Assembly: GCF_002896855.1 (NCBI RefSeq)
Contig: NZ_CP021850.1
Span: 4,179,665-4,243,664, forward strand
Origin: Clostridium thermosuccinogenes
GTDB lineage: Bacteria > Bacillota > Clostridia > Acetivibrionales > DSM-5807
Direction: 5' to 3'
DNA: 64,000 nucleotides
The position numbers were made by a program, and so were the translations under genes. Shown in pieces: positions 26,928 through 36,067 of this stretch (positions are counted from its first letter, which is position 1; every line of letters begins with the position of its first letter). The notes below the pieces were generated by a model. That model searched no databases and was not told the DNA's origin. It saw nothing but the letters and a program-made list of their open reading frames with translations.

Positions 26928-28496
26928 TCATCTTGTTTTTAAAGTTCTCCTTTTGGACCTCCTACCCAGAAGCCTTACTAATTCGTCCTTATCCAGTGCA
27001 CCAAAGGCGAACATCAATGCCAGCGCTGCGAGCACATAGCCAAATACGGTGGAAATCACGGTCAGGGGATAACCCAGATGGAACATCTCAAAAAAGTGGT
27101 ATATGTATTTTCCGGACAGGAACATTAATAATCCTACAAAACCAGGTTTTATAATCCAGTTGCGGAAGTCCATCATCATGCCTGTGGTCTTTATTATAAT
27201 TATCATGTTCAGGATGCATACCACCAGCGCGCTTGCTGCGGCGCCAATGATATACCCCTGTATGCCGTAGGAAGGCACCACAAAATACACAAAGCCTATC
27301 CTTATGACCGACCCTATGATGGAGTTCCTCAGGGACAAGCCCTGCTTTCCGAGACCGTTCAATATGCCCAGCATGGTCTGCTGGAGGTAAATAAAAATGC
27401 ATACAAAGGCAAGGTCCCGGAGCATCGGCCCGACATTCTCCCTTCTGTACAGAAGATTGCCTATATGGTCCGGAAAGGTAAAGAAAAGCGCTGTAAAAAT
27501 GAAACCTAACATAAAGGTGAGTTGTATGGACTTTGATATCCTGTAATTGACCGACCTGTAATCTTTAAGGGATATGGCTTCTGAAATGGCCGGAACCAGG
27601 GTGGTAGCGAGGGAAGTAGTGACCAGTGAGGGAAAAAGGATAAGGGGCATGGCCATTCCCGACAGCTTTCCGAATTCTTCAATGCTGCTCTGGTAATCAA
27701 GCCCTCCTGCCAAAAGCCTTCTGGGTATTAAAATCTGTTCGGTGGCGGCCATTACGGATGTCACAAACCTATTGAAAGACACAGGAACTGCTATTGCCAG
27801 CATGCTCCTTATTATCACCCGCTTCCTCATGGTTCCCGCCCCGGAAGCATACTTATCGATCTTTTTCTTTCTGAAATGGTATACCAGCCATAATACAAGC
27901 AGATTTGCTATTTCACCGGCAGCCATGCCTGCAGTAGCTAACGCACATGCATACTCCAGCCCTGCATCGACGAAATATGCTGCCAGGCCCATTACAAGAG
28001 CGATTTTTGCTGCCTGCTCCACCACCTGCGAAACCGCCGTCGGAGTTACCTCCTGCACTCCATAGAAATATCCTTTCACAGCCGAAGCTGCCGCTATAAA
28101 GGGTATGGACGGCACCAGCACCAGAAGCGAGGAATAAGTTCTGCCATCCTTCAATATTCCATTAGCGATGAAATCTGCAAAGAAATATATAAACAGTGAT
28201 ACCGCAATACCTGCAGCCATTACCATTATGGTGGCAGCCCATGTAATCTTCCTCAGGTTGACAGGGCGATTCTTTGCCGCCTCCTCAGCTACCATTTTTG
28301 ATACCGCAACAGATATTCCGGATGTCAAAGTAAGCACAATAAGAGAATAAACCGGGAAAATCAGCTCATATACTCCCATTCCCTCGGCACCTACAAGGTT
28401 TGAAAGATATATCCGGTATATGAAGCCGATAATCCGCACTACAAATCCTGCCACCATGAGGATTAAAGCGCCGCTTATGAAGGATTTTTTAGCCAT
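26928..28496 (-). CDS. spoVB: Stage V sporulation protein B (SpoVB-like flippase)
   Basis: A 522-residue polytopic protein (14 predicted helices) of the MATE/MurJ-fold polysaccharide transporter family. The opening SFISGALILMVAGFVVRIIG, then YRIYLSNLVGAEGMGVYEL, is the SpoVB signature. It probably flips lipid II-type precursors for spore cortex peptidoglycan; paralogues such as YtgP/MurJ are the alternative. A lysine/arginine-rich C-terminus (GRRSKRRTLKTR) is cytoplasmic. Separated by 200 bp from the thioesterase upstream on the same strand. Confidence 0.85.
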   Translation of the reverse strand: MAKKSFISGALILMVAGFVVRIIGFIYRIYLSNLVGAEGMGVYELIFPVYSLIVLTLTSGISVAVSKMVAEEAAKNRPVNLRKITWAATIMVMAAGIAVSLFIYFFADFIANGILKDGRTYSSLLVLVPSIPFIAAASAVKGYFYGVQEVTPTAVSQVVEQAAKIALVMGLAAYFVDAGLEYACALATAGMAAGEIANLLVLWLVYHFRKKKIDKYASGAGTMRKRVIIRSMLAIAVPVSFNRFVTSVMAATEQILIPRRLLAGGLDYQSSIEEFGKLSGMAMPLILFPSLVTTSLATTLVPAISEAISLKDYRSVNYRISKSIQLTFMLGFIFTALFFTFPDHIGNLLYRRENVGPMLRDLAFVCIFIYLQQTMLGILNGLGKQGLSLRNSIIGSVIRIGFVYFVVPSYGIQGYIIGAAASALVVCILNMIIIIKTTGMMMDFRNWIIKPGFVGLLMFLSGKYIYHFFEMFHLGYPLTVISTVFGYVLAALALMFAFGALDKDELVRLLGRRSKRRTLKTR

Positions 28497-28638
28497 AGTC
28501 TCTCTCCTGAAATATTTGTCTCTATTATTAATATTTCAGGGGATGGACACTTATGACCGCTTATTCTGTTGCACCGGCATGGCCGATTTACCTCTGCTTC
28601 AATGAGCAGCCAGTAAGCAGCCTTATGCAGCCTAAGCT

Positions 28639-28703
28639 GCTATTAAAGGCGTGGACGCACCACCACCGGAAGGGAGGAATAAGCTCCACCATCCTTTAAT
28701 AGC
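28639..28703. terminator. Inverted repeat overlapping thioesterase stop
   Basis: GCTATTAAAGG (28639-28649) and CCTTTAATAGC (28693-28703), a perfect 11-bp pair with a 43-nt loop. The right arm includes the thioesterase stop codon. No T-run, so termination is uncertain; retroregulation is possible. Confidence 0.45.
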
Positions 28704-29217
28704 CTCTGGCTTTCCTCGCCAGCCTTTCATTCCTTCTTTTCTCCGCTTTTAAATAATCCTCCTTTTCTTCATCGGTTTCCGGAATAAGCGGAGGCACCGG
28801 AGTGGGCTTGCCCTCATCATCAAGGGCCACAAAGGTCATATAAGCCTTGTTGGTCTTTATAATGGCTCCGGTTTTCACATTTTCTGCATATACATTTACC
28901 GTAACCTCCATGGAAGTCCTGCCCACCCATGTCAGTTTTGCCTTCAGGGTAACCAGCTCTCCCATCCTCGCAGGATGCCTGAAATCCAGGCTATCCACCG
29001 CAACTGTGGCCACCACTCTGTTGGAATGGCGCGATGCGGCCATAGCTCCTGCAATATCTATCCAGTGCATCAGCTTTCCTCCCAGAAGATTGCCAAGAAG
29101 ATTGGTATCATTGGGTAATACCAGTTCCGTCATCTCCACCTGGGACTCCCTGGGTGTTTTGCCCTTGAGCATGTTTTCTTTTACCAGATTTATATTATCT
29201 CCTGTAATCTCATGCAT
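28696..29217 (-). CDS. Hotdog-fold acyl-CoA thioesterase
   Basis: A 173-residue acyl-CoA thioester hydrolase of the YkhA/BACH type, releasing free fatty acid and CoA. The conserved NLLGGKLMHWIDIAGAMAASRHSNR region (helix with the catalytic Asp) is at about 42-66, followed by VDSLDFRHPARMGELV. The last 30 residues are charged. It overlaps the 3' end of mrfB by 8 bp and is probably translated from the same message. Confidence 0.88.
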   Translation of the reverse strand: MHEITGDNINLVKENMLKGKTPRESQVEMTELVLPNDTNLLGNLLGGKLMHWIDIAGAMAASRHSNRVVATVAVDSLDFRHPARMGELVTLKAKLTWVGRTSMEVTVNVYAENVKTGAIIKTNKAYMTFVALDDEGKPTPVPPLIPETDEEKEDYLKAEKRRNERLARKARGY

Positions 29218-30442
29218 TTTTAGTCCTCCTTGCTTTGCTTTTCAGTCTTTCATATCTCTTCTTCACTTCATCATACTGATAACTGTTTATCAAACCCATG
29301 CGGGATATCTTCTCCATAGCTCTCTCCGTCATTTCCAGAGCTTTATTTATATCCTTGCTTTTATGCTCATAATACTTGGCCAGCTCGATAACCGGGTACA
29401 GGCTCAAGGTCTCCGATTCTGAAATCATACGGTTCCAATGCTCCACCGCCTTGTCATATTCCTTGTTTCTTTTGTAAATGTCCGCCAGTTTTCGCAAAGC
29501 CGACTCCTTTATATACGTATTTTCCGATTTCATGCAGTTTTCATAACAATCCATGACCTGATCATATTTCCCGGCGCTTTCGAAAATGGTACCTACTCCA
29601 AATAATTCCCTTTCACAGTCGGTTTCTAACAAAGGCTTTTCCAGCATGCCTGCTATTTTTGTGAGCAATGCAACAAGAGATAGTATGTCCAGCGCATTAT
29701 GCTTAATAACCTTTTTTATGTCGGATGCATCCCTGTCCTCAAGGTATTTGAAATATACCTGCGGTATCATTGCTCCCGGGATATCGTCCTTCCTGCTCTC
29801 GCCCAGGACATTTGCCTCCAGGGTGCCCAGCTTGCAGTTTTCCAGCTTCAGCTTCCATATCCTTCTGGAAGGAAAAAGAAGATCCATATGTATGGGGTTT
29901 TTGATGGAACACCTAATCCGGTTAAACACAAACCTCGACTGCAGCAGGTTCCAGTCGAAAGCCTTGCCGTTGAAGGTCACAAAGCCTTTGTAGCCCGACA
30001 TGAGGCTGTTCAAATCTCCAAGCAGGGTGCACTCCTCATCATAGTCCCTCATAAAGTACTGACGAAGTATAAAGCAATCCTCTTTAAAGAAACCAACCCC
30101 TATGAGAAAAGCAACTGTGCCCGCACCTCCCGACAGGCCTGTGGTTTCCGTATCCATAAAAAGCAAATCCTGAATCGTTAAGCTTTCATCCACATCCCCG
30201 CATATGCCGTTCAACGGCAGCAGATTCAGCTTTGCCGCATCTTCCAGCTTGTAGCTTCCATAAATATAGGACAGAGGATATTCCTCCTCGATCATGAAGT
30301 AAGAACCCAGTTCATTGGTGCAAACAGAGCCTTCCATGATATTCTGAATATCCATTTCAGAATTTTTGCTTTTTAAGTTTTCCTTTTTTTCAGCCTTGCC
30401 CATCTTGTACATTTCGAGCCTGCTTTTTAAATCCCCGTACAT
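29210..30442 (-). CDS. mrfB: MrfB/YprB-type DNA-repair exonuclease
   Basis: A 410-residue protein with an RNase H-like DnaQ-type 3'-5' exonuclease domain. DTETTGL at about 95-101 gives the first acidic pair, TFNGKAFDWNLLQSRF holds the second motif, and HNALDILSL the last Asp. The C-terminal third has TPR-like helices (LRKLADIYKRNKEYDKAVEHW). This matches Bacillus YprB (MrfB), which acts with helicase YprA (MrfA) in excision of mitomycin-type adducts. mrfA lies 3 kb upstream on the same strand with a GntR-ABC cassette in between, an unusual split. Confidence 0.85.
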   Translation of the reverse strand: MYGDLKSRLEMYKMGKAEKKENLKSKNSEMDIQNIMEGSVCTNELGSYFMIEEEYPLSYIYGSYKLEDAAKLNLLPLNGICGDVDESLTIQDLLFMDTETTGLSGGAGTVAFLIGVGFFKEDCFILRQYFMRDYDEECTLLGDLNSLMSGYKGFVTFNGKAFDWNLLQSRFVFNRIRCSIKNPIHMDLLFPSRRIWKLKLENCKLGTLEANVLGESRKDDIPGAMIPQVYFKYLEDRDASDIKKVIKHNALDILSLVALLTKIAGMLEKPLLETDCERELFGVGTIFESAGKYDQVMDCYENCMKSENTYIKESALRKLADIYKRNKEYDKAVEHWNRMISESETLSLYPVIELAKYYEHKSKDINKALEMTERAMEKISRMGLINSYQYDEVKKRYERLKSKARRTKNA

Positions 30443-30661
30443 ACTTCCTCCGGTTGATATTCACATTTAACCAGCAAAAACAATCACCCAAGCAGTTGGC
30501 ATACGCCGTCTCTAAAGTAGCTGGAGATTTGTCTGCTGCATGAAAATCGAAAGGGTGCCTCCTGCAGAATGATTTTATCTGGCTGCAATTATATTCTATC
30601 AACCCTTAATAAAAGCGTCTATGCTATTTTGTCCCAATTAAAAAATAATTAATATACCCTA

Positions 30662-30690
30662 TTGACAACAAAACACACATATTATATACT
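30662..30690 (+). promoter_or_regulatory. Promoter of GntR-ABC operon
   Basis: TTGACA (30662-30667), 17-bp spacer, TATACT (30685-30690), near-consensus. The operator palindrome overlaps its 3' end. Confidence 0.8.
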
Positions 30691-30711
30691 TCATTACACA
30701 AGTAATGAAGT
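30688..30711. promoter_or_regulatory. Operator palindrome for GntR (YtrA-like) repressor
   Basis: A perfect 10-bp inverted repeat ACTTCATTAC-ACAA-GTAATGAAGT. It overlaps the -10 and transcription start, 17 bp before the GTG of the regulator, which suggests autorepression. Confidence 0.8.
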
Positions 30712-30728
30712 ATTGAGGTGGTGATGCG

Positions 30729-31106
30729 GTGAAGATTCAGCCTGATAGTTTAAAACCGATATATGTGCAAATAGCTGAAGGAATTGAAGATGATATTCTA
30801 AATGGCATCCTTAAAGAAGACGAACAGGCCTATTCCCAAAACCAGATTGCCCGGGAATTTGGTATAAACCCGGCTACAGCGGCAAAAGGCTTGAATATGC
30901 TTGTGGAAGAAGGAATTTTATATAAGAAGAGAGGGTTGGGCATGCATGTTTCTCCCGGCGCAAAAAACGCCATACAGCAAAAGCGGAAGAAAGTCATTTT
31001 TACAGAACTTTTAAATGAACTGCTGCGGGAAGCAAAAAAGTTGAATATAAGCAAGGAAGAAATAAAGCTCATGATCGATAACATGGAGGGAGGGCTTGAA
31101 GAATGA
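30729..31106 (+). CDS. GntR-family (YtrA type) repressor
   Basis: A 125-residue protein: winged helix at ~8-75 (IYVQIAEGIEDDIL, QNQIAREFGINPATAAKGLNML) and a short helical tail without a ligand-binding domain, the YtrA subfamily layout. These repress their own ABC-transporter operon, often in response to cell-envelope stress or antibiotics. The start is GTG with GAGGTG 8 nt upstream. Its stop overlaps the ATPase start (ATGA). The perfect palindrome at its promoter is the likely operator. Confidence 0.88.
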   Translation: MKIQPDSLKPIYVQIAEGIEDDILNGILKEDEQAYSQNQIAREFGINPATAAKGLNMLVEEGILYKKRGLGMHVSPGAKNAIQQKRKKVIFTELLNELLREAKKLNISKEEIKLMIDNMEGGLEE

Positions 31107-31993
31107 AGGCTGTAGAATGCAGCGCTCTTACAAAAAAATTCGCCAAAACAACTGCCCTGGACAGTCTTACCTTTTCCCTGGATGAAAATAAAATCATCGG
31201 TTTGATAGGCAGAAACGGAGCAGGAAAAACTACCTTTTTAAAAACCTGTGCGGGCTATATCAAACCTACATCAGGAGAAATAAAGGTTTTTGGCGAAAAA
31301 GTATTCGATAATATGAATGCAATATCCAAGCTCATATATATCTACGATGACATAAAATACAATGATTCTCTGAGGCTGGGCGACATTCTGAAGCTAGGCC
31401 CCTTGTACTACAAGGATTGGAACAGTGATTTTGCGGTAAAGCTTCTGAAGCGTTTCGGGCTGAAGGATCACATGAAATACTGCAAACTCTCCAGAGGAAT
31501 GAAAACCCAGTTTAATATAATTGTCGGCTTATGCAGCCGTGCACCTTTATCCCTGCTGGATGAACCCACGCTCGGACTGGATGCGGCCGTAAGAAAAGAT
31601 TTTTATAACATCCTGCTGAATGATTATATGGAGCATCCGAGGACCATAATAATATCAAGCCATCTGCTGAGCGAACTGGAAAATCTTCTGGAGGAAATCG
31701 TTCTGATAGATAATGGCAAGCTGGTGCTCCACAAGTCTGTTGAGGAATTGCAGGAATATGGAGTATATCTGAACGGAAGAAGCGACATCATCGGTCCCTT
31801 CATCAAGGATAAGCAAGTCTTGAGCCTCCGAAAGCTTGGAAACAGCATTATCGCAGGCATTAAAAATGACCTTTCCGATGCCGACCGGTCTTACCTGTCT
31901 GCCAATAATGTTGACATAAGTAAAATCAATGTGGAAGACGTCTGCATCTATTTGACCAGAAAGAGAGAGGATGGTGAACCCTATGCTTTTTAA
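31103..31993 (+). CDS. ABC transporter ATP-binding protein
   Basis: A 296-residue ATPase. Walker A GRNGAGKT (36-43), signature LSRGMKTQ, Walker B LSLLDEPTLGLD and the switch histidine in ISSHLLSE are all present, so it should be active. The Q-loop region is unremarkable. The long C-terminal extension (~210-296) is typical of exporters of the YtrB/BcrA type. It overlaps the regulator by 4 bp and the permease by 23 bp. Substrate is unknown; envelope-stress or peptide export is likely by family. Confidence 0.9.
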   Translation: MKAVECSALTKKFAKTTALDSLTFSLDENKIIGLIGRNGAGKTTFLKTCAGYIKPTSGEIKVFGEKVFDNMNAISKLIYIYDDIKYNDSLRLGDILKLGPLYYKDWNSDFAVKLLKRFGLKDHMKYCKLSRGMKTQFNIIVGLCSRAPLSLLDEPTLGLDAAVRKDFYNILLNDYMEHPRTIIISSHLLSELENLLEEIVLIDNGKLVLHKSVEELQEYGVYLNGRSDIIGPFIKDKQVLSLRKLGNSIIAGIKNDLSDADRSYLSANNVDISKINVEDVCIYLTRKREDGEPYAF

Positions 31994-32723
31994 TGAGAAT
32001 TATAAAAGATCCCTTACTGCCTTTACCACCGACATACTCCGAGGCTTTAGAAAAGTTTTCATGGTAGTCTTTGCGATATTGGCCGCACTGCCGGTAGTAA
32101 ATGCGATAGCTATAGCATCATTGAAAAAATGGCAGCCTCAAGCCATTATATTATCATCCAACGGCATGCTGGGAATTGGTTTCTTCACAATGTTAATTAC
32201 CCTATCAATATCTTTTTTCGTGAGCACATCCAATTCGGAAATTTTAACCCAGTTTGTATGGCCTATTAACAGAAAGGTTTATGCAGTAGGAAACTTTCTG
32301 GTGATGTCGGCCTGCGCATTGATATCGGTTTCGGGAGTATCAGCCCTGTTGCCGGTGGAAGTATTGTCAGCCCGGATACTTAAGGCTGCTTTTGATGATT
32401 TGATTTTGGTTAACAATATAACCTTCGAAAACTTCCTGGTCGGGTTCTGGATATCCTTCTGCTATATAATGCTGTTTTCGTCCTTTTCCTACTGCCTGGG
32501 CATGTATTTCTTCCGGCATAAAATAATTACCACGGTATTACTCATACTTCTTGCAAACCTGTCGGCTGTCCCGGCGATAGGAAGCTTTTATAATGCAATT
32601 TACGCTTTCATCTTTGAAGAAGGGACATCAATAATGCTGTTCAGCGTAAAGGTATGGTTTGCAATACTTCTGCTTCATATACTGCCCTATATACAGCTTA
32701 GAAGAATGGAGGTCAGGTTATGA
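31971..32723 (+). CDS. ABC transporter permease
   Basis: A 250-residue membrane protein with six predicted helices, partner of the preceding ATPase. The motif-poor sequence is typical of ABC-2 type permeases. ATG 31971 lies inside the ATPase gene, and ATG 31983 is another possible start; neither has a strong ribosome site, consistent with translational coupling. The next gene starts 4 bp before its stop. Confidence 0.8.
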   Translation: MVNPMLFNENYKRSLTAFTTDILRGFRKVFMVVFAILAALPVVNAIAIASLKKWQPQAIILSSNGMLGIGFFTMLITLSISFFVSTSNSEILTQFVWPINRKVYAVGNFLVMSACALISVSGVSALLPVEVLSARILKAAFDDLILVNNITFENFLVGFWISFCYIMLFSSFSYCLGMYFFRHKIITTVLLILLANLSAVPAIGSFYNAIYAFIFEEGTSIMLFSVKVWFAILLLHILPYIQLRRMEVRL

Positions 32724-33385
32724 TTAAAAAGCTCGCCATATTTTTTGTACTGGGCATTTCAATAGGCCTTCTTGCAATCCTTGCCACAGGTCCGCAGGGT
32801 TCATTCAACTCCGAGCCCGATAAAGTCGCTGTCAGCAAGGATAGCAATATCGTTCTGGATTTTGCCGATGCCGGCGTAAAAATCGAAGGGTGGGACAAGG
32901 ATTTTGTTCAAATAAGTGCCCTGGCCCCCACGGTTGACAACGGAAAGCAAAATTATCAAGGCCTTAAATACAAAATTGCCACAGATAAAAACAACATCAG
33001 CCTTACAGAATATTCTATGGCATACTCCACCATTTACAGCTTCCAATCATGGATGCCTCTTTCACAATTTGAGAAATATAAAGACCAGAGCCGGGATGTA
33101 CACGGGCTTAGCATAAGTATGTCTAATGCTCCTGGTGACTACAGCTTTCTGATAAATGTTCCGAAAGACATTCCCCTGGAGATAACAGCCGGGTTTATCA
33201 AAGCCTCCGGCTGCACCCTCTTCTACACAAAAGCGGAACGCACAGTTTTAAAAGACAGCAATATAATAAAAGGCTTTATAAGTGAGGGTGACATCATTGA
33301 GGTCAAGGATTGCACCATTAACAGTGATAGTTCCTTTAATAACAAGTCCCTGGAAATGAAAGGCAATAAACTTACAAACGAATGA
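32720..33385 (+). CDS. Membrane-anchored beta-rich protein (DUF4097-like)
   Basis: A 221-residue protein with an N-terminal membrane anchor (residues 4-25) and a repetitive beta-strand exterior (VAVSKDSNIVLDFADAGVKI, KVEGWDKDF type repeats), resembling DUF4097/adhesin-like beta-helix proteins often found with GntR-ABC stress operons. Its function is unknown. It is the last gene of the four-gene operon, followed by a terminator. The 4-bp overlap with the permease indicates coupled translation. Confidence 0.65.
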   Translation: MIKKLAIFFVLGISIGLLAILATGPQGSFNSEPDKVAVSKDSNIVLDFADAGVKIEGWDKDFVQISALAPTVDNGKQNYQGLKYKIATDKNNISLTEYSMAYSTIYSFQSWMPLSQFEKYKDQSRDVHGLSISMSNAPGDYSFLINVPKDIPLEITAGFIKASGCTLFYTKAERTVLKDSNIIKGFISEGDIIEVKDCTINSDSSFNNKSLEMKGNKLTNE

Positions 33386-33414
33386 CCTGCCTACGGTTTC
33401 GACCGGCCAGGCCA

Positions 33415-33456
33415 GCGGCAGATGGCATTTAAAGCTATCTGCCGCACTTACTTTTT
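33415..33456. terminator. Terminator between convergent operons
   Basis: GCGGCAGAT (33415-33423) pairs with ATCTGCCGC (33437-33445), followed by ACTTACTTTTT. It serves the GntR-ABC operon and perhaps mrfA from the other side. Confidence 0.7.
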
Positions 33457-33468
33457 GGCCTGTCTCGA

Positions 33469-35760
33469 TTAAGTGGCTTTGCCTTCCGGCTTATCCCCCA
33501 GTATCAAATCTATCAGCATAAGGGTTAGTTCTTTCGGATTCTCTTCCCCCGAAAACTCATTAAGAGGCCCTACACAGGATGGGCAACCGGATTCACAGGG
33601 GCACCGGCTTATCATGTCCCTGGCGGTGGAATATAACTCATTATGCAGCTCGAACAATTTTTCACTAAATCCCACGCCTCCGGGATAATTATCGTAGATA
33701 TACACGGTAGGCCTTTTGGTAAAGGTCGACCTCACCTGATAAACCACCTTGATGTCCCCCGGATCGCACATCAGATAGACCGGAGCTGCATTGGAAAGAA
33801 CATTTGACAATCCCAAAAGGCCGTTCTGCAGCTGTGTCTGGGACACCACCCCCGGCACGTTCTCCGGAAGGCTCGTCCAGTAGGAGGTGGTATGCATCTC
33901 AAGATCAGGCAGGTTCACCGGCCCTGAGCCGATATTTTCGTGGGTATAGAGCTTTATTTTCTTAAACATGGTTACAAGAGCATTAACCATGACCTCTCCA
34001 CAGCTTTTTAATACCTTTTCCCCTTCCTTCTCCCTAAACACATCAATCACTTTCAGATCCACCGCCAGGCTCGCATCGGTGTAATAATCCACATCAACCT
34101 TTCTAACATAGGCCTTCTTATCGTCAAAATCCAGCTTTTCCACCTGATACTGCTGGCCATCATGGATATAAATGGCTTCCTCATGAAGGAGCATCGGAGC
34201 GCTGAATCTGTCCGTTTCTCCTATAACCCTGTGGTGTGGGTCAGAAATGTCTATGATTATGAAGTTCTCATTAGATGTGCTTCTCAGGCTTATTTCATCT
34301 GCAGGGAACACCTCCGAAGACCAGTGCCAACGTTTACCCACATGGCGGACCAGCCCAGCCTCCTCCATAAAGCTCAGCAGCTCCTGGGTTGTCTGCACCC
34401 CAAATATTTCATCGTCCTCAAAAGGCAGCTCAAAGGCGGCACATTTCATGTGGCTGTATAATATAACAAGGTTGTCGGGATTTATAAGGCCATTTTCAGG
34501 GCTGCTGCCGAAAAAGTAATCGGGATTATTTACTATGTACTGGTCCAGCGGGCTGCTGTTGGCCACCATAATGGTGACAGACTCACCCTTTCTTCTTCCT
34601 GCTCTTCCCGCTTGCTGCCACGTGCTGGCTATCGTGCCGGGGTAACCGCAAATAATGCATGCTTCAAGGCTTCCTATGTCTATGCCCAGCTCCAGGGCAT
34701 TGGTGCTGACAACCGCGGATATTTCGCCCTTTCGCAAGCCCTTCTCTATTTCGCGCCTTAAGTTGGGCAAATACCCTCCCCGGTAGCCTCTTACCTTTTC
34801 ATCGCCTTCCAGCTTGCCATGAAAAATGTCCTTGAGATAAGTGACAAGAACCTCGACGCTGAGCCTGCTCTTGGTGAATACTATGGTTTTGATGTCATTC
34901 CGGATGAGCATCTCAGCCAGCTGCTTTGCTTCCAGCAGGCTGCTTTTGCGGATGCCCAACTCCTTGTTCACCAGCGGAGGGTTGTAAAATATGATATTTT
35001 TCTTTCCGGAAGGGGCACCGTTATTGTCTATGAGGGTCATTTCACAACCCGTTATCCTCTGCGCCAGTTCAGCAGGGTTGGCAATGGTGGCTGAACAGCA
35101 TATGAACTGAGGATTTGAACCATAAAAATTGCATATGCGTTTAAGCCGCCTTATAACATTGGCCAGATGGCTTCCGAACACTCCCCTGTAATGATGCACT
35201 TCGTCAATAACGACGAACTTCAGATTTTCAAACAGCTTCGTCCATTTTGTATGGTGGGGAAGTATGCCGCTATGCAGCATGTCCGGATTTGTAACCACAA
35301 TATGTCCGGCCTGCCTTATAGCCTTCCTCGCCGACTGAGGGGTATCGCCGTCATAGGTATAGGTTTTGACATCCACACCGGCATCGGTGATAAGCTCATG
35401 CAGCTCCGCCACCTGATCCTGGGAAAGGGCCTTGGTAGGAAACAGGAATATTGCCCTGGACTCCTCATCCTTTATAATGGCATCCAGCACTGGTATGTTG
35501 TAGCACATGGTCTTTCCCGAAGCGGTAGGGGTGACCACCACCACGTTTTTGCCGGCATTGACCTCACTTATGGCCGAGGCCTGATGGGAATACAGTCTAT
35601 GGATTCCCCTGCGCTTCAAAGCCTCCTTTATCCTCTCGTCCAGGAAATCCGGAAATTCGGAATAAACAGCTTCCTTGGCAGGCACCTCAACCCAGTTGGT
35701 AATATTGCCCATTATCCTGTCGGAAGCTTTAAAATAATCCAGCATTTGCTCTAGATTCAT
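33469..35760 (-). CDS. mrfA: MrfA/YprA-type DEAD/DEAH DNA helicase
   Basis: A 763-residue SF2 helicase. Walker A is TPTASGKT, motif II DEVH (VVIDEVHHYRG), motif III CSATIANP and motif VI QQAGRAGRR. The C-terminal MrfA (DUF1998-type) domain carries the four-cysteine cluster CPCESGCPSC. Bacillus MrfA translocates 3'-5' and works with the MrfB exonuclease. ATG 35760 follows GGAGAG at 6 nt; the longer frame to 35850 has no ribosome site. Transcription runs toward mrfB, now separated by the divergent GntR-ABC cassette. Confidence 0.92.
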   Translation of the reverse strand: MNLEQMLDYFKASDRIMGNITNWVEVPAKEAVYSEFPDFLDERIKEALKRRGIHRLYSHQASAISEVNAGKNVVVVTPTASGKTMCYNIPVLDAIIKDEESRAIFLFPTKALSQDQVAELHELITDAGVDVKTYTYDGDTPQSARKAIRQAGHIVVTNPDMLHSGILPHHTKWTKLFENLKFVVIDEVHHYRGVFGSHLANVIRRLKRICNFYGSNPQFICCSATIANPAELAQRITGCEMTLIDNNGAPSGKKNIIFYNPPLVNKELGIRKSSLLEAKQLAEMLIRNDIKTIVFTKSRLSVEVLVTYLKDIFHGKLEGDEKVRGYRGGYLPNLRREIEKGLRKGEISAVVSTNALELGIDIGSLEACIICGYPGTIASTWQQAGRAGRRKGESVTIMVANSSPLDQYIVNNPDYFFGSSPENGLINPDNLVILYSHMKCAAFELPFEDDEIFGVQTTQELLSFMEEAGLVRHVGKRWHWSSEVFPADEISLRSTSNENFIIIDISDPHHRVIGETDRFSAPMLLHEEAIYIHDGQQYQVEKLDFDDKKAYVRKVDVDYYTDASLAVDLKVIDVFREKEGEKVLKSCGEVMVNALVTMFKKIKLYTHENIGSGPVNLPDLEMHTTSYWTSLPENVPGVVSQTQLQNGLLGLSNVLSNAAPVYLMCDPGDIKVVYQVRSTFTKRPTVYIYDNYPGGVGFSEKLFELHNELYSTARDMISRCPCESGCPSCVGPLNEFSGEENPKELTLMLIDLILGDKPEGKAT

Positions 35761-35964
35761 ACGTATCTCTCCATAATCTTGTATCCGAAAATCTAAGTTA
35801 ATATAGATCTTTTGATACTGCCCTTTCTTCATTGAAAATCGAGTTATCAAAACTTAAGTCATCATAACCGGCATATCGAACATATATTCTGAGATATATT
35901 CTATAACAATGGAAGCAATTGCGCAAGCACTGCAGCGCACCACTTCAACATGGGGAATATGCTG

Positions 35965-36067
35965 TCTGCAATATGCCGCCGAGCTTCCTTCAGTATTGCA
36001 ACTCCGCTCCGGTTTCTGCATATTTTAGTCCGCTCTGCAATACGCTATTGAGCTTCCTTCATGTATT
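35965..36067. repeat. Duplicated dusB 3' end
   Basis: About 33 bp at 35965-35997 resembles 36034-36067 (shared words CTGCAATA, GAGCTTCCTTCA, GTATT), 70 bp apart. The second copy spans the last codons of dusB; the first lies downstream and is non-coding. Confidence 0.65.
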
